A stretch of DNA of 15,341 nucleotides. It comes from Comamonas sp. lk (GTDB lineage Bacteria; Pseudomonadota; Gammaproteobacteria; Burkholderiales; Burkholderiaceae_C). Shown here piece after piece: positions 5,188-12,490 of this stretch. The position numbers and the translations under genes were made by a program. The stretch covers positions 1-15,341 of the forward strand of contig CAMCJY010000014.1 of the NCBI GenBank assembly GCA_945875225.1, read 5' to 3'. The number at the start of each line of letters is the position of its first letter. The stretch's first letter is position 1. The notes below the pieces were generated by a model that worked only from the letters and a program-made list of their open reading frames with translations, did no database searches and was not told where the DNA came from.

Positions 5188-8004
5188 GTGTCGACGACTG
5201 CATCCAACAAGACCCATGACATCGCCCACTGGGACGCCATCACCGGCGGCGCTTTCTCTGCGGCGACATCGGGCGAACGGTCGCAGCGGGTCAAAGACTG
5301 GTTGGCTAGCGATCCCGCACATGATGCAGTGGCCGAGGTGTACCGAGAGCTCAGTACCCGCGACAAAGGCGCAGCCAAACTCTTACGCGAACGCCTGGAC
5401 GACGCCAAACGGGCAAAGGCCCAGGAAGCTATCGCTGCCGATTGGGAGGCCAAGGCCCGCACCTTATTGGATTTGTCCAAATTGAATATTGCCGACGCCC
5501 TGGCTTGGCAGCGCGATGCCGCCAAGGCCGGAGCACCGCTCAGCCGCGAGCCCCTGGCTGGCATCAAATTGCAATTAGCCGAACGGGTGCGCGTGATCGA
5601 GGACTTGCAGCACCAGGCACAGGTGCAGCGCGAAGCCGCAGTGCTGCTGGCGCAACGCATTGAAGTGATGTCCACCAAGCCCTGGCAGGATGCCCAGGCC
5701 GCGCACAGTGCGTTGTCGACCGACGTGGACCATTGGCAAACCCAGGCCTCCCAACTGGTAGCGCATGCCGGCTGGGCCAGTGTCGATATGAAGTTTGCAC
5801 CCGTGCTCGATACGGCCAAGGCGCAATTGCTGGTGGTCTGGGAGGCTTTTGACGCCGTGTTGGCCCAAGCCTTACTGGCCGCGCAAGACCCCCAGGCGCC
5901 GCTGCCCCCGGTGGCAGTTTGGGCAGATTCTTTGCGCGCGGAGCGCCAGCAGGCGCAGGCCGCAGCCAAGCCAGTCAAACCTGTGGCAGACCCGGCGCAG
6001 CGCGAGGCGGCGCAGACCAAAGTCCGCGAAGTCTTGGCCCAACTCGAAGCCGAGGTGGGCCAGGGTCACGGTAAAGCCAGCGCCGGCGCGGCCAATGCCT
6101 TGCGTCAGGCGCTCAAAGAGTTTGGCCGCTTGATCGATGCGAAACTCGACGCGCAAGCCCAAGCCGCGCTGGCAGCCGCTGGCGAACTAGAGGGCTGGCA
6201 GCGCTGGCGGGCTGATCAGCTGCGCGAAGAATTAGTCATCAAGGCCGAGGGCCTGCTCAAGCGTCCAGAAGGCCAAGCGCTGGGCGGGCGCAAGATGCAG
6301 GAAACTCTGCGTGCCATGCGCGAGCAATGGAAACAAACGGACCAGGGCGGTGTGCCCAACCATGGCTTGTGGAAACGCTTTGACGAAGCCTGCAATGCGG
6401 CACATAAAGTGGTGGAAGCCTGGCTGGAAAAGCTCAAATCCGATGCCCTGGAGCACCGCCAACAACGGCTGACCCTGATTGAAGAAGTGAAAACCTGGGC
6501 AGACGCGAACCGTACTGCCCTCGATGAAGACTGGAAAGGCTTTAGCCGCATCCTGCATCAGTTTGGCGACCGTTGGCGCAATGCCGGCCACCTGGGCGAA
6601 AAGGCCTTTGCCGAATTGCAGCCCCTTTGGAAGGAAGCTATTTCCCACGCCGCCGAGCCGCTGGAGACCTTGCAGGCCCAAAGCGTGCAATTGCGCCAGG
6701 CCATGATCGAAGAGGCCAAAGTCTTAGGCGCGGCCGCTGCGCTGCGCATTGATGCGGTCAAATCCCTGCAACAACGCTGGCAGGCCCAAGCCCATGCGGT
6801 ACCGCTAGACAGGCGCTTGGAACAAAAACTGTGGGACGCATTTCGCAAACCGATTGACGATGCCTTTCAGCGCAAAACCACGGAACGTGAATCTGCCGAA
6901 GCTGCGTTGGGCCAGCGTGACCGGACGGTGCTGGACGCCTCCAAAGCCTTGCAGGTGGCCAATGCCGGTGGCGATGCCAATCTCATCCGCAAAGCCATGT
7001 CGGCGCTGGAGGCGGCATTGCAAGGCCAGGCCCAGGCCCAGGCCGAGGTGAGTGCGGCGGGCGCCCAAGAGGCACAAGCCCAGACGGCAACGCAAGCGGC
7101 CGACAGCCTTTTGCCAAAGGCGGAAGAACCTTTGGAGGAGGGCGCAGCAGCTAGCCACGACAGCGCTGACCTAGCGCTTGGCGACGAAACCGCTGTGACA
7201 GCAGCCGTTGTCGGCGCATCTGACGACCCGGCATTGGACGCTACTCCCGATGCGGTGCCAGCGGCAGTACCCGTAGTTGCCCTTGTGCGGCCTGCAGCCA
7301 AGCCGGTGGTGGCCATGCGTGGCGATGACCGTCCGGGCATGCAGCGCGAGGCGGCTAGCGCGCCAGCGCGCCCGGGTAAATGGGGCGATCGCAAGGATGG
7401 CCCGCCCGGCAGCAAGGGCCCGGGTGGGAGCGGTGCGCCGCGCCCTGGAAGGGACGCGCGATTTGGCGACGGCCCCCGTCGCGACGCCGGCCCGCGTGGC
7501 GACAGTTACGCTGCACGTCCTGATGCATATGCCGCCGCGCAGCCGCGCTTGGGTGATGCAGCGTTTCGTGCCCAAAGAGACGCCATGGAAAGCGCTCAGA
7601 TGGCATTGAAGAAGCTTGCCGCGCAGGCGCATGGTGAGGCACTGACCCAGTTACTGGGCGCGTGGGAACGGCGCGAGGCGCAGGCCTTGCCCAGCTTGCA
7701 AGAAATCGGGTCACGGGTGCTAGCGGCGGGGCGCAATGCCTGGGTGGCTGCGTTGGCGCAAGGCGCCAGTGCAGAGGCTGGGCAACAAGCGCTGCTACGC
7801 CTGGAAATGGCAGCCGAAGTACCTACACCGGCCGAACACATGGAGGCGCGGCGTGCCATGCAATTGCAATTACTCACCCGCCGCAACGACCCTTCGCCTC
7901 AGCAAACCTGGACGCAGGATGTGGCCGCTGTGCTGGCGACGTCCTATGCGCCGGATCGCGCGCGGCGTTTGCAAAATACCTTAAAGGCCTTGCTCAAACG
8001 CTGA
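5188..8004 (+). CDS. Large DUF349-repeat protein with Arg/Gly-rich disordered segment
   Basis: A 938-residue, mostly helical, charged cytoplasmic protein without signal peptide or membrane segment. DUF349 proteins have no settled biochemical role. The family's Trp-rich helical repeats are visible at about residues 340-415 (REQWKQTD...GLWKRFDEAC), 445-485 (DEDWKGFSRILHQFGDRWR) and 515-570 (LQQRWQAQA...LWDAFRKPIDDAF). A Gln/Ala-rich and then acidic stretch (about 610-675) leads into a disordered region (about 715-790) rich in Gly, Pro, Arg and Asp (RPGKWGDRKDGPPG, PRPGRDARFGDGPRRD), before a helical C-terminal domain ending LQNTLKALLKR. I chose GTG 5188-5190 because AAGG (5178-5181) lies six bases upstream. 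An in-frame GTG at 5149 has no such site. It diverges from the lytic transglycosylase and overlaps lpxH tail-to-tail by 11 bases. Confidence 0.85.
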   Translation: MSTTASNKTHDIAHWDAITGGAFSAATSGERSQRVKDWLASDPAHDAVAEVYRELSTRDKGAAKLLRERLDDAKRAKAQEAIAADWEAKARTLLDLSKLNIADALAWQRDAAKAGAPLSREPLAGIKLQLAERVRVIEDLQHQAQVQREAAVLLAQRIEVMSTKPWQDAQAAHSALSTDVDHWQTQASQLVAHAGWASVDMKFAPVLDTAKAQLLVVWEAFDAVLAQALLAAQDPQAPLPPVAVWADSLRAERQQAQAAAKPVKPVADPAQREAAQTKVREVLAQLEAEVGQGHGKASAGAANALRQALKEFGRLIDAKLDAQAQAALAAAGELEGWQRWRADQLREELVIKAEGLLKRPEGQALGGRKMQETLRAMREQWKQTDQGGVPNHGLWKRFDEACNAAHKVVEAWLEKLKSDALEHRQQRLTLIEEVKTWADANRTALDEDWKGFSRILHQFGDRWRNAGHLGEKAFAELQPLWKEAISHAAEPLETLQAQSVQLRQAMIEEAKVLGAAAALRIDAVKSLQQRWQAQAHAVPLDRRLEQKLWDAFRKPIDDAFQRKTTERESAEAALGQRDRTVLDASKALQVANAGGDANLIRKAMSALEAALQGQAQAQAEVSAAGAQEAQAQTATQAADSLLPKAEEPLEEGAAASHDSADLALGDETAVTAAVVGASDDPALDATPDAVPAAVPVVALVRPAAKPVVAMRGDDRPGMQREAASAPARPGKWGDRKDGPPGSKGPGGSGAPRPGRDARFGDGPRRDAGPRGDSYAARPDAYAAAQPRLGDAAFRAQRDAMESAQMALKKLAAQAHGEALTQLLGAWERREAQALPSLQEIGSRVLAAGRNAWVAALAQGASAEAGQQALLRLEMAAEVPTPAEHMEARRAMQLQLLTRRNDPSPQQTWTQDVAAVLATSYAPDRARRLQNTLKALLKR

Positions 8005-8803
8005 GCGGCAGCCCGCTTAGGCGCTGCAAGCTTGGTTTGCCGCCTAATGAGCCAGGCGCATCGCCGGGCCGCGACAGCCGCAGTAAGTCGGCGCGCGCTG
8101 GCTGGGTTTCAAAATCCCAATCGCTCAGAACCCAGCGGGTTTTTCCCGGCGACAAAACGTGTGTATCCGGATGGTGCGTATGCCCATGAATCATGGTGTC
8201 GGCTTGCGCGCTTTGTAAAACTTCCAAACAGGCGGGCGTATCCAGGTCGTGCCAGGCGCTGCCGCCTAAATGGCGTGTAGCCGCTTGGTGGGCTTGGCTT
8301 TGCGCCCGCATTTGCCGCCCTAGCGCCTGGCGTTCTGCCAGCGGCTTGTTGAGAAAGTCTTGTTGCCACGCGGAGCTGCGCGCCAACTTGCGAAATACCA
8401 GATAGTCGGAGTCGCTTAGGCACAGTGCGTCGCCATGGGTCAGAAGGTAACGCTGGCCCGCAAACTGGAGAACGCTGGTATCTGCTAGCGCCCGCGCGCC
8501 GCAGGCATGCATCAGCGAAGGGCCCATTAAAAAGTCGCGGTTGCCGCACATGATGAAAACATCCATGCGCTGCGAGGCTTGGAGCAGCAACGCCGCCACT
8601 GCTTGCTCCACGCCATCGCTCAGACTCAGTGCGTCATCACCCACCCAGGCTTCAAACAAATCGCCCAGCACCATCAAGGCTTGCGCAGGACTGTGCTGCA
8701 AGTAGTGCGCAAAGCCGGCCAGCGTCGGCGAATCAGGCCGGTCCAGGTGCAGGTCTGACAGGAAATCTACCGTGTGCCAGTGGGCGGGGGCGCTGATTTC
8801 CAT
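7994..8803 (-). CDS. lpxH: UDP-2,3-diacylglucosamine diphosphatase LpxH
   Basis: LpxH hydrolyses UDP-2,3-diacylglucosamine to lipid X and UMP, the fourth step of the lipid A pathway, at the cytoplasmic face of the inner membrane. The 269-residue protein is a metallophosphoesterase with all metal-binding blocks: SDLHLD (16-21, D17 and H19), GDLFEAWVGDD (47-57, D48), GNRDF (87-91, N88), LTHGD (121-125, H123) and HGHTHHP (206-212). It is longer than the E. coli enzyme (about 240). The extra C-terminal residues (about 245-269, Gly/Pro/Ser/Leu-rich) lie on DNA shared with the 3' end of the DUF349 transcript. ATG 8801-8803 is 20 bases after the ppiB stop, with no strong ribosome binding site. Adjacency of ppiB and lpxH also occurs in E. 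coli. Confidence 0.95.
   Translation of the reverse strand: MEISAPAHWHTVDFLSDLHLDRPDSPTLAGFAHYLQHSPAQALMVLGDLFEAWVGDDALSLSDGVEQAVAALLLQASQRMDVFIMCGNRDFLMGPSLMHACGARALADTSVLQFAGQRYLLTHGDALCLSDSDYLVFRKLARSSAWQQDFLNKPLAERQALGRQMRAQSQAHQAATRHLGGSAWHDLDTPACLEVLQSAQADTMIHGHTHHPDTHVLSPGKTRWVLSDWDFETQPARADLLRLSRPGDAPGSLGGKPSLQRLSGLPLSV
8017..8047. repeat. Hairpin just after the DUF349 stop, inside the lpxH 3' end
   Basis: TTAGGCG (8017-8023) pairs perfectly with CGCCTAA (8041-8047). Inside, GCAA (8026-8029) pairs with TTGC (8037-8040), with a two-base bulge and 7-base loop. It starts 13 bases after the DUF349 stop codon (8002-8004). There is no U-run on either strand, so it is not a classical terminator. 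A 3'-end stabilising or pausing hairpin for the DUF349 mRNA is plausible. Confidence 0.4.
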
Positions 8804-8823
8804 GCCGCTTGGGGGCTGCCTGG

Positions 8824-9330
8824 TTAGCGGACCACGACCTTGGTCATGACCAGGTCATCGACAGGAACGTCATCGTGAAAGCCTTTGCGGCCGGTGTCCA
8901 CGCTTTGAATTTTGTCCACCAGGTCGGTGCCTTCAATCACCTTACCAAACACGGTGTAACCCCAGCCCTGCGTGGTTGGGGCGGTGTGGTTCAGAAAACC
9001 GTTGTCCGCCGCATTGATAAAAAATTGTGCGGTCGCAGAGTGGGGCTCACCGGTGCGCGCCATGGCCACGGTGTATTTGTTATTTTTCAGGCCGTTGTTG
9101 GCTTCATTGTCGATCGGTTTAGCGGTTTTGCGCTGCACCATGCCGGGCTCCATGCCGCCGCCTTGGATCATGAAGCTGGGGATGACCCGATGAAATATGG
9201 TGTTGTCGTAGTGGCCGTGTTCGATATAGGCCAAAAAATTGGCAACTGACTTGGGTGCTTTTTCCGCATCGAGTTCCAGCGCGATGATGCCGTACTCGGC
9301 GATATGAATTTCAACAATAGGATTTGACAT
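8824..9330 (-). CDS. ppiB: Cytoplasmic peptidyl-prolyl cis-trans isomerase (cyclophilin type)
   Basis: A 168-residue cyclophilin that speeds cis-trans isomerisation of prolyl bonds during protein folding. It has no signal peptide, so it is expected in the cytoplasm. Active-site blocks are FHRVIPSFMIQGG (46-58, including catalytic Arg48), SATAQFFIN (98-106) and a Trp-containing GWGYTVFGKV (122-131), which is typical of the bacterial PpiB type. Its length matches that type. The ATG at 9328-9330 lies 12 bases after the ppiA stop, with only a weak purine stretch upstream, and lpxH follows after 20 bases. It forms a tandem pair with the exported cyclophilin upstream, evidently by old duplication. 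Confidence 0.95.
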   Translation of the reverse strand: MSNPIVEIHIAEYGIIALELDAEKAPKSVANFLAYIEHGHYDNTIFHRVIPSFMIQGGGMEPGMVQRKTAKPIDNEANNGLKNNKYTVAMARTGEPHSATAQFFINAADNGFLNHTAPTTQGWGYTVFGKVIEGTDLVDKIQSVDTGRKGFHDDVPVDDLVMTKVVVR

Positions 9331-9342
9331 GCAAGATTCGCT

Positions 9343-9927
9343 TTATTTAAGAATGCGGACGGAGTTAATCGTGATAGGGGTGAGGGGGACGTTTTGCATA
9401 CCGGATTTATTGCCGGTGGGCAGCGCACGGATTTTGTCTATGGTTTCCATGCCGCTGCTGACTCTGCCGAACACCGCATAGCCAAAGCCATCGGGTTGGG
9501 GGGCATTGAGGCCCGGATTGTCCACCACATTGACAAAAAACTGCGCGGTGGCCGAGTTCGGGTTGCCGCTGCGGGCCATGGCAATTGTGCCCCGGTCATT
9601 GCGCAGGCCGTTGGCCGCCTCCAGCGGGATGGGACCACGCGTGGGCTTTTGCGCCATGGCCAAGGTAAAACCACCGCCTTGCACCATAAAGCCGTCAATC
9701 ACCCGATGAAATACCGTGCCTTCGTAATGCTTGTCATTTACGTATTGCAAAAAATTTTCCACCGTTTTGGGTGCTTTCTCCGCATTTAGTTCGATCACGA
9801 AATCGCCCGCGCTGGTTTGAAATTGCACCGAGGGTGCTGCCTGGGCATGTGCACACAGGCACCATGCACCCGCCATGGCCAGCCCCATGAGAGCGCGGCG
9901 CGCTTGCTTTGCTAGTTTGGTATTCAT
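9343..9927 (-). CDS. ppiA: Periplasmic peptidyl-prolyl cis-trans isomerase (cyclophilin type)
   Basis: A 194-residue exported cyclophilin. The N-terminus is a Sec signal peptide: Lys/Arg-rich start (MNTKLAKQARR), hydrophobic core (about 12-26), and an A-x-A site near residue 30 (AHAQA/AP). No lipobox is formed by the two cysteines in the core. The mature domain carries FHRVIDGFMVQGG (73-85, Arg75) and SATAQFFVN (125-133). A TTG one codon earlier is possible, but the ATG at 9925-9927 has AAGGGG (9935-9940) seven bases upstream and overlaps the upstream L,D-transpeptidase stop as TGATG, so I take the ATG. Position between a peptidoglycan enzyme and lpxH fits a periplasmic folding role. Confidence 0.93.
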   Translation of the reverse strand: MNTKLAKQARRALMGLAMAGAWCLCAHAQAAPSVQFQTSAGDFVIELNAEKAPKTVENFLQYVNDKHYEGTVFHRVIDGFMVQGGGFTLAMAQKPTRGPIPLEAANGLRNDRGTIAMARSGNPNSATAQFFVNVVDNPGLNAPQPDGFGYAVFGRVSSGMETIDKIRALPTGNKSGMQNVPLTPITINSVRILK

Positions 9928-11207
9928 CAATGCACCCCTTCAAAAAATATTTTCCATTCATTACTTGAACGTACCCAGTACTGACGCTTGTGCATACCGG
10001 TGCGTTTACCCGCGCTTACTTCCCCAAAGCTCACCACCATGGTTTCAGCAGAGTCGCTCCACTGAAAGTAGGATAAATCTTTCAGTTCTACATTGCGGCC
10101 TTTGGACGTTTTCATTTCGGCTTTGAGCATGGGCGTGAACTGGTCCAGGCTTTTGCCATAACTGGAAAAATCCGGTGTGTAAAAGGCCAGAGTTTTTTTC
10201 AAATCGCCAGAGGACTTGGCGGTACGCCAACTCTCCAGCGTCGCGGCAAAAGACTTGGCCGGGTCTTCCAGTTGCTTGGGTGACTTCCAGACCAATTGCG
10301 AGGCCACTACCACCGGCGTGTTGCGCACGGTGGTGGTTTCCATAAGAGTGCGTATATCGGGATTGGACAGCACCAGGCAGCCGTCGGTCGAATGGGGGGC
10401 GCGCGCAAACTGGTCGGGCGGTGTGCCATGCAGCCAAATTCCGCTCCCTGATTTGCCGCGCCGCACGTCCAGCATATTGGGGTAATTCAGGGTCAGGGCG
10501 CCAATCCCGTAAAAGTCGGTCAGGGTTTTGCGATCGAGCCGGCTGCTAATGAAATAGACCCCTAGCGGTGTGCGTTGGTCACCTTCTTGGGATTTGGACA
10601 TGCCGGCTTTTCCCAAGGACACGTAATAGTCTGCTTGCAGTTGCAAGCCCGTGGGCGTGTTTTCAAACAAATACAGGCGGGAGCGGGACGCATCGATGGC
10701 GATGGCGCTGCGCGTTTGCGGCGCCATTTTTAAAAACTGGCTGGGCACAAAGCCCTTGGGTGGGCGCTCTTTGACATTGCCGATACGTTGCTTGGTTTCT
10801 TCCCGCAAGTCCGCCAAGGTGGCTGCACCGGCACGGGCGGCATCTGGCGCCATGTCGCCCAGGGTTTGCAAGGGGCGTGTGCGTGCCGCCAGTAAATCGC
10901 CATAGACCAATTGCGCGAGTTGGAAATGGGGGTAGTCCTGCACCAGCTTTTCCGCTTTGGCCAAGGCCTCGCGGCTTTGGCCGCGGGCCATCAGTGCAAA
11001 TACTTCCAACAGTCTTTGCTCGGAATAGCCGTCCGCGCGGGATAGGTCAGCCGTAGAGTTGGCGGCAATGGCGGTGCCAGCATGCGCCAGGGTGAATGTC
11101 ACCAAAGTCAAGGCCAAGCCCAGATAAGCAATTACCCGGGGCCCGATGCGCCGCCCGTTCGGGTTGATCAGGGGCTGGGATGCGCGGGAATGCGAAAAAT
11201 CACCCAC
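9927..11207 (-). CDS. Exported L,D-transpeptidase (YkuD domain) with TPR-like N-terminus and NTF2-like C-terminus
   Basis: Predicted periplasmic L,D-transpeptidase, a family that crosslinks or remodels peptidoglycan stem peptides through a catalytic cysteine. The 426-residue protein has a basic N-region and signal-like hydrophobic segment (about 25-48, ending GTAIA/AN). A short TPR-like helical part follows (about 62-110, with EALAKAEKLV). The YkuD domain spans about 165-305, with IWLHGTPP (257-264, H260) and STDGCLVLSNPD (273-284, catalytic C277). An NTF2/SnoaL-like domain follows (about 313-426). The frame stays open to 11606, but that would overlap the TPR gene heavily. GTG 11205-11207 is preferred because GAGG (11214-11217) lies six bases upstream and the overlap falls to eight bases. 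An NTF2-like tail after YkuD is also known in E. coli YafK/DpaA. Confidence 0.88.
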   Translation of the reverse strand: MGDFSHSRASQPLINPNGRRIGPRVIAYLGLALTLVTFTLAHAGTAIAANSTADLSRADGYSEQRLLEVFALMARGQSREALAKAEKLVQDYPHFQLAQLVYGDLLAARTRPLQTLGDMAPDAARAGAATLADLREETKQRIGNVKERPPKGFVPSQFLKMAPQTRSAIAIDASRSRLYLFENTPTGLQLQADYYVSLGKAGMSKSQEGDQRTPLGVYFISSRLDRKTLTDFYGIGALTLNYPNMLDVRRGKSGSGIWLHGTPPDQFARAPHSTDGCLVLSNPDIRTLMETTTVRNTPVVVASQLVWKSPKQLEDPAKSFAATLESWRTAKSSGDLKKTLAFYTPDFSSYGKSLDQFTPMLKAEMKTSKGRNVELKDLSYFQWSDSAETMVVSFGEVSAGKRTGMHKRQYWVRSSNEWKIFFEGVH

Positions 11208-12315
11208 CGACCGCCTCGCGGACAATTTTCCAGTTGTCGCCTTGGCGCACCATTTCCAAGGTTTTGCGGCTGGAAATGGCAATACCGTTGGCGCGGTAGT
11301 TCTGGCGGAATTTGACCAGCGCGGTGTTACCACGCACCAGCGTCTGCAAATCGGTAATTTGGATCGAAATATTAGCTTTGCCTTCGATGCGCGCACGCCT
11401 TTCCTGTTCCCATGCATTACGGCTCTGTTTGCCCGCCGGATCAAAGTCCCGGCCATAAGCCGCAAAATACGCCTTGAGATCCTTGTCGCTCCAGGCTGTG
11501 GCCCAGCGTTGCACCGCTTGTTCGACTTCGCGGTTGGCTGTGGTGTCGACCAGCGGGGCAGGCGCCGCTTTGGTGGTCGCCGATTTACTGGTCGCTGGCG
11601 GGGCATCGTCCACTGGTTTGCGCGCTGCAGGAGCGGGTTCGCGCCCCGGCTTAACTGCGGGTTCAGGCAATGGCGCGGCTTTGGGCGCCGGTTCGGGGCT
11701 GGCTTTGGTAGCGGCGATGGCCACCTGCGTGGCCGGCGCTGCTGGGGCGGGCTGCACTCTAGGCAGCGCTGCTAGCTGCGCGGCACTGAGTTTGGTCGGA
11801 TTGAGCGTGATGATTTGGCGCACCAGGGCCAGTTTGGGTGCTACCGCGGCATTGCTCAGGTCAATTTGCAAGGCCTTGTTATAAGCCGCGCTGGAAAGGC
11901 GGCCATACACGTCGGCCAAGTTTTCATGCGCTGTCGAATAGCTGGGGTTGGTGCGCAGCGCCATTTCAAACGCGGTACGCGCTTTATCCAACTGGTTTTG
12001 ATCCGCGTAGATCACGCCCAGGTTGTTATAGGGTTCGGGCAATTCTGGGAAGTCTTCGTTCATGCGCGTGAAGGTGCTGATGGCATCAGCCGGCTTACCC
12101 GCATCGCGTTGAACCAAGCCTTTGAGCAGGCGCATTTGGGCGTCTTTGGGGCGGGAACTGAGATAGACCTCTGCCTTGGCCAGCGCTTCGACAAACTTGC
12201 CCTCGCGGCTGAGTTGGGCTACTTCGCTGAAGTCATCGGCCCATGCCTTGCCGGCCAGAACGCTTGTCAATAGAAGTGACAGCAGACAAACAGCAAAACG
12301 CGGACTTTTTCGCAT
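11200..12315 (-). CDS. Exported TPR protein with Pro/Ala linker and NTF2-like C-terminal domain
   Basis: A 371-residue secreted protein of unknown function. A signal peptide is evident (MRKSPRF, hydrophobic core, AWA/DD at 24-28). Tetratricopeptide repeats cover about 28-140, including PYNNLGVIYADQNQLDKA (95-112). A long Pro/Ala/Lys linker (about 187-255) leads to an NTF2/SnoaL-like domain (about 262-371: AVQRWATAWSDKDLKAYFAAY ... NWKIVREAVGG). I chose ATG 12313-12315 because it begins a good signal peptide. A TTG 14 codons upstream is the only extension. Neither has a clear ribosome binding site. It leads the minus-strand envelope block, overlapping the L,D-transpeptidase by eight bases, and diverges from cysS. 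Its domain plan mirrors the L,D-transpeptidase without the YkuD part, so the two may act in the same process (inference). Confidence 0.85.
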   Translation of the reverse strand: MRKSPRFAVCLLSLLLTSVLAGKAWADDFSEVAQLSREGKFVEALAKAEVYLSSRPKDAQMRLLKGLVQRDAGKPADAISTFTRMNEDFPELPEPYNNLGVIYADQNQLDKARTAFEMALRTNPSYSTAHENLADVYGRLSSAAYNKALQIDLSNAAVAPKLALVRQIITLNPTKLSAAQLAALPRVQPAPAAPATQVAIAATKASPEPAPKAAPLPEPAVKPGREPAPAARKPVDDAPPATSKSATTKAAPAPLVDTTANREVEQAVQRWATAWSDKDLKAYFAAYGRDFDPAGKQSRNAWEQERRARIEGKANISIQITDLQTLVRGNTALVKFRQNYRANGIAISSRKTLEMVRQGDNWKIVREAVGG

Positions 12316-12490
12316 GGTGAGGGCGTAACAATTTCTTAAAGATGACAGGCCAACCAAAGTGCCGCCTTTATACTGCGCCGGATTGTAGCGGAGGGCTTTT
12401 TAGCCATGCGTCTGCGCGCGGGGCCTGATACTTACCGTTATCAGCCGCTTTGTTCCGCCCCAAAAATGGCAAGAGACTACTTTAATTCCC
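12316..12490. other. Divergent region between the TPR gene and cysS
   Basis: These 175 bases must contain promoters for both the envelope block (minus) and cysS (plus). On the minus strand two -10-like hexamers, TACAAT (12382-12387) and TATAAA (12367-12372), point at the TPR gene, but neither has a recognisable -35 box at normal distance. On the plus strand no convincing promoter was found. The cysS leader has a hairpin at 12422-12446. A 14-codon frame starting at 12466 overlaps the cysS start but looks like chance. Confidence 0.4.
12422..12446 (+). repeat. Hairpin in the cysS leader
   Basis: CTGATA (12425-12430) pairs with TATCAG (12439-12444) around an 8-base loop. GG (12422-12423) and CC (12445-12446) extend the stem past one bulged C. 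It lies 44 bases upstream of the cysS ATG and has no downstream U-run. It could be an operator dyad or an RNA leader structure. No T-box signature is present. Confidence 0.3.

Noticed and set aside
5016..6020. 334-residue minus-strand frame
   Set aside because: It runs opposite the DUF349 gene with Ser/Ala/Cys-rich, low-complexity content typical of antisense frames in GC-rich genes.
7020..7052. Short tandem repeat of GGCCCA in the DUF349 gene
   Set aside because: It only encodes a brief Gln-Ala run in a low-complexity linker. Too short and degenerate to treat as a functional repeat.
8824..9927. Tandem cyclophilin genes as a recent duplication
   Set aside because: The two proteins differ widely and have different locations (one has a signal peptide). 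The pair looks like old paralogues, not a recent event.
9927..11606. L,D-transpeptidase frame extended to a start at 11606 (559 residues)
   Set aside because: The first 130 or so residues would overlap the TPR gene in another frame and are Arg/Pro-rich shadow sequence. GTG 11207 has a good ribosome binding site and precedes the signal segment.
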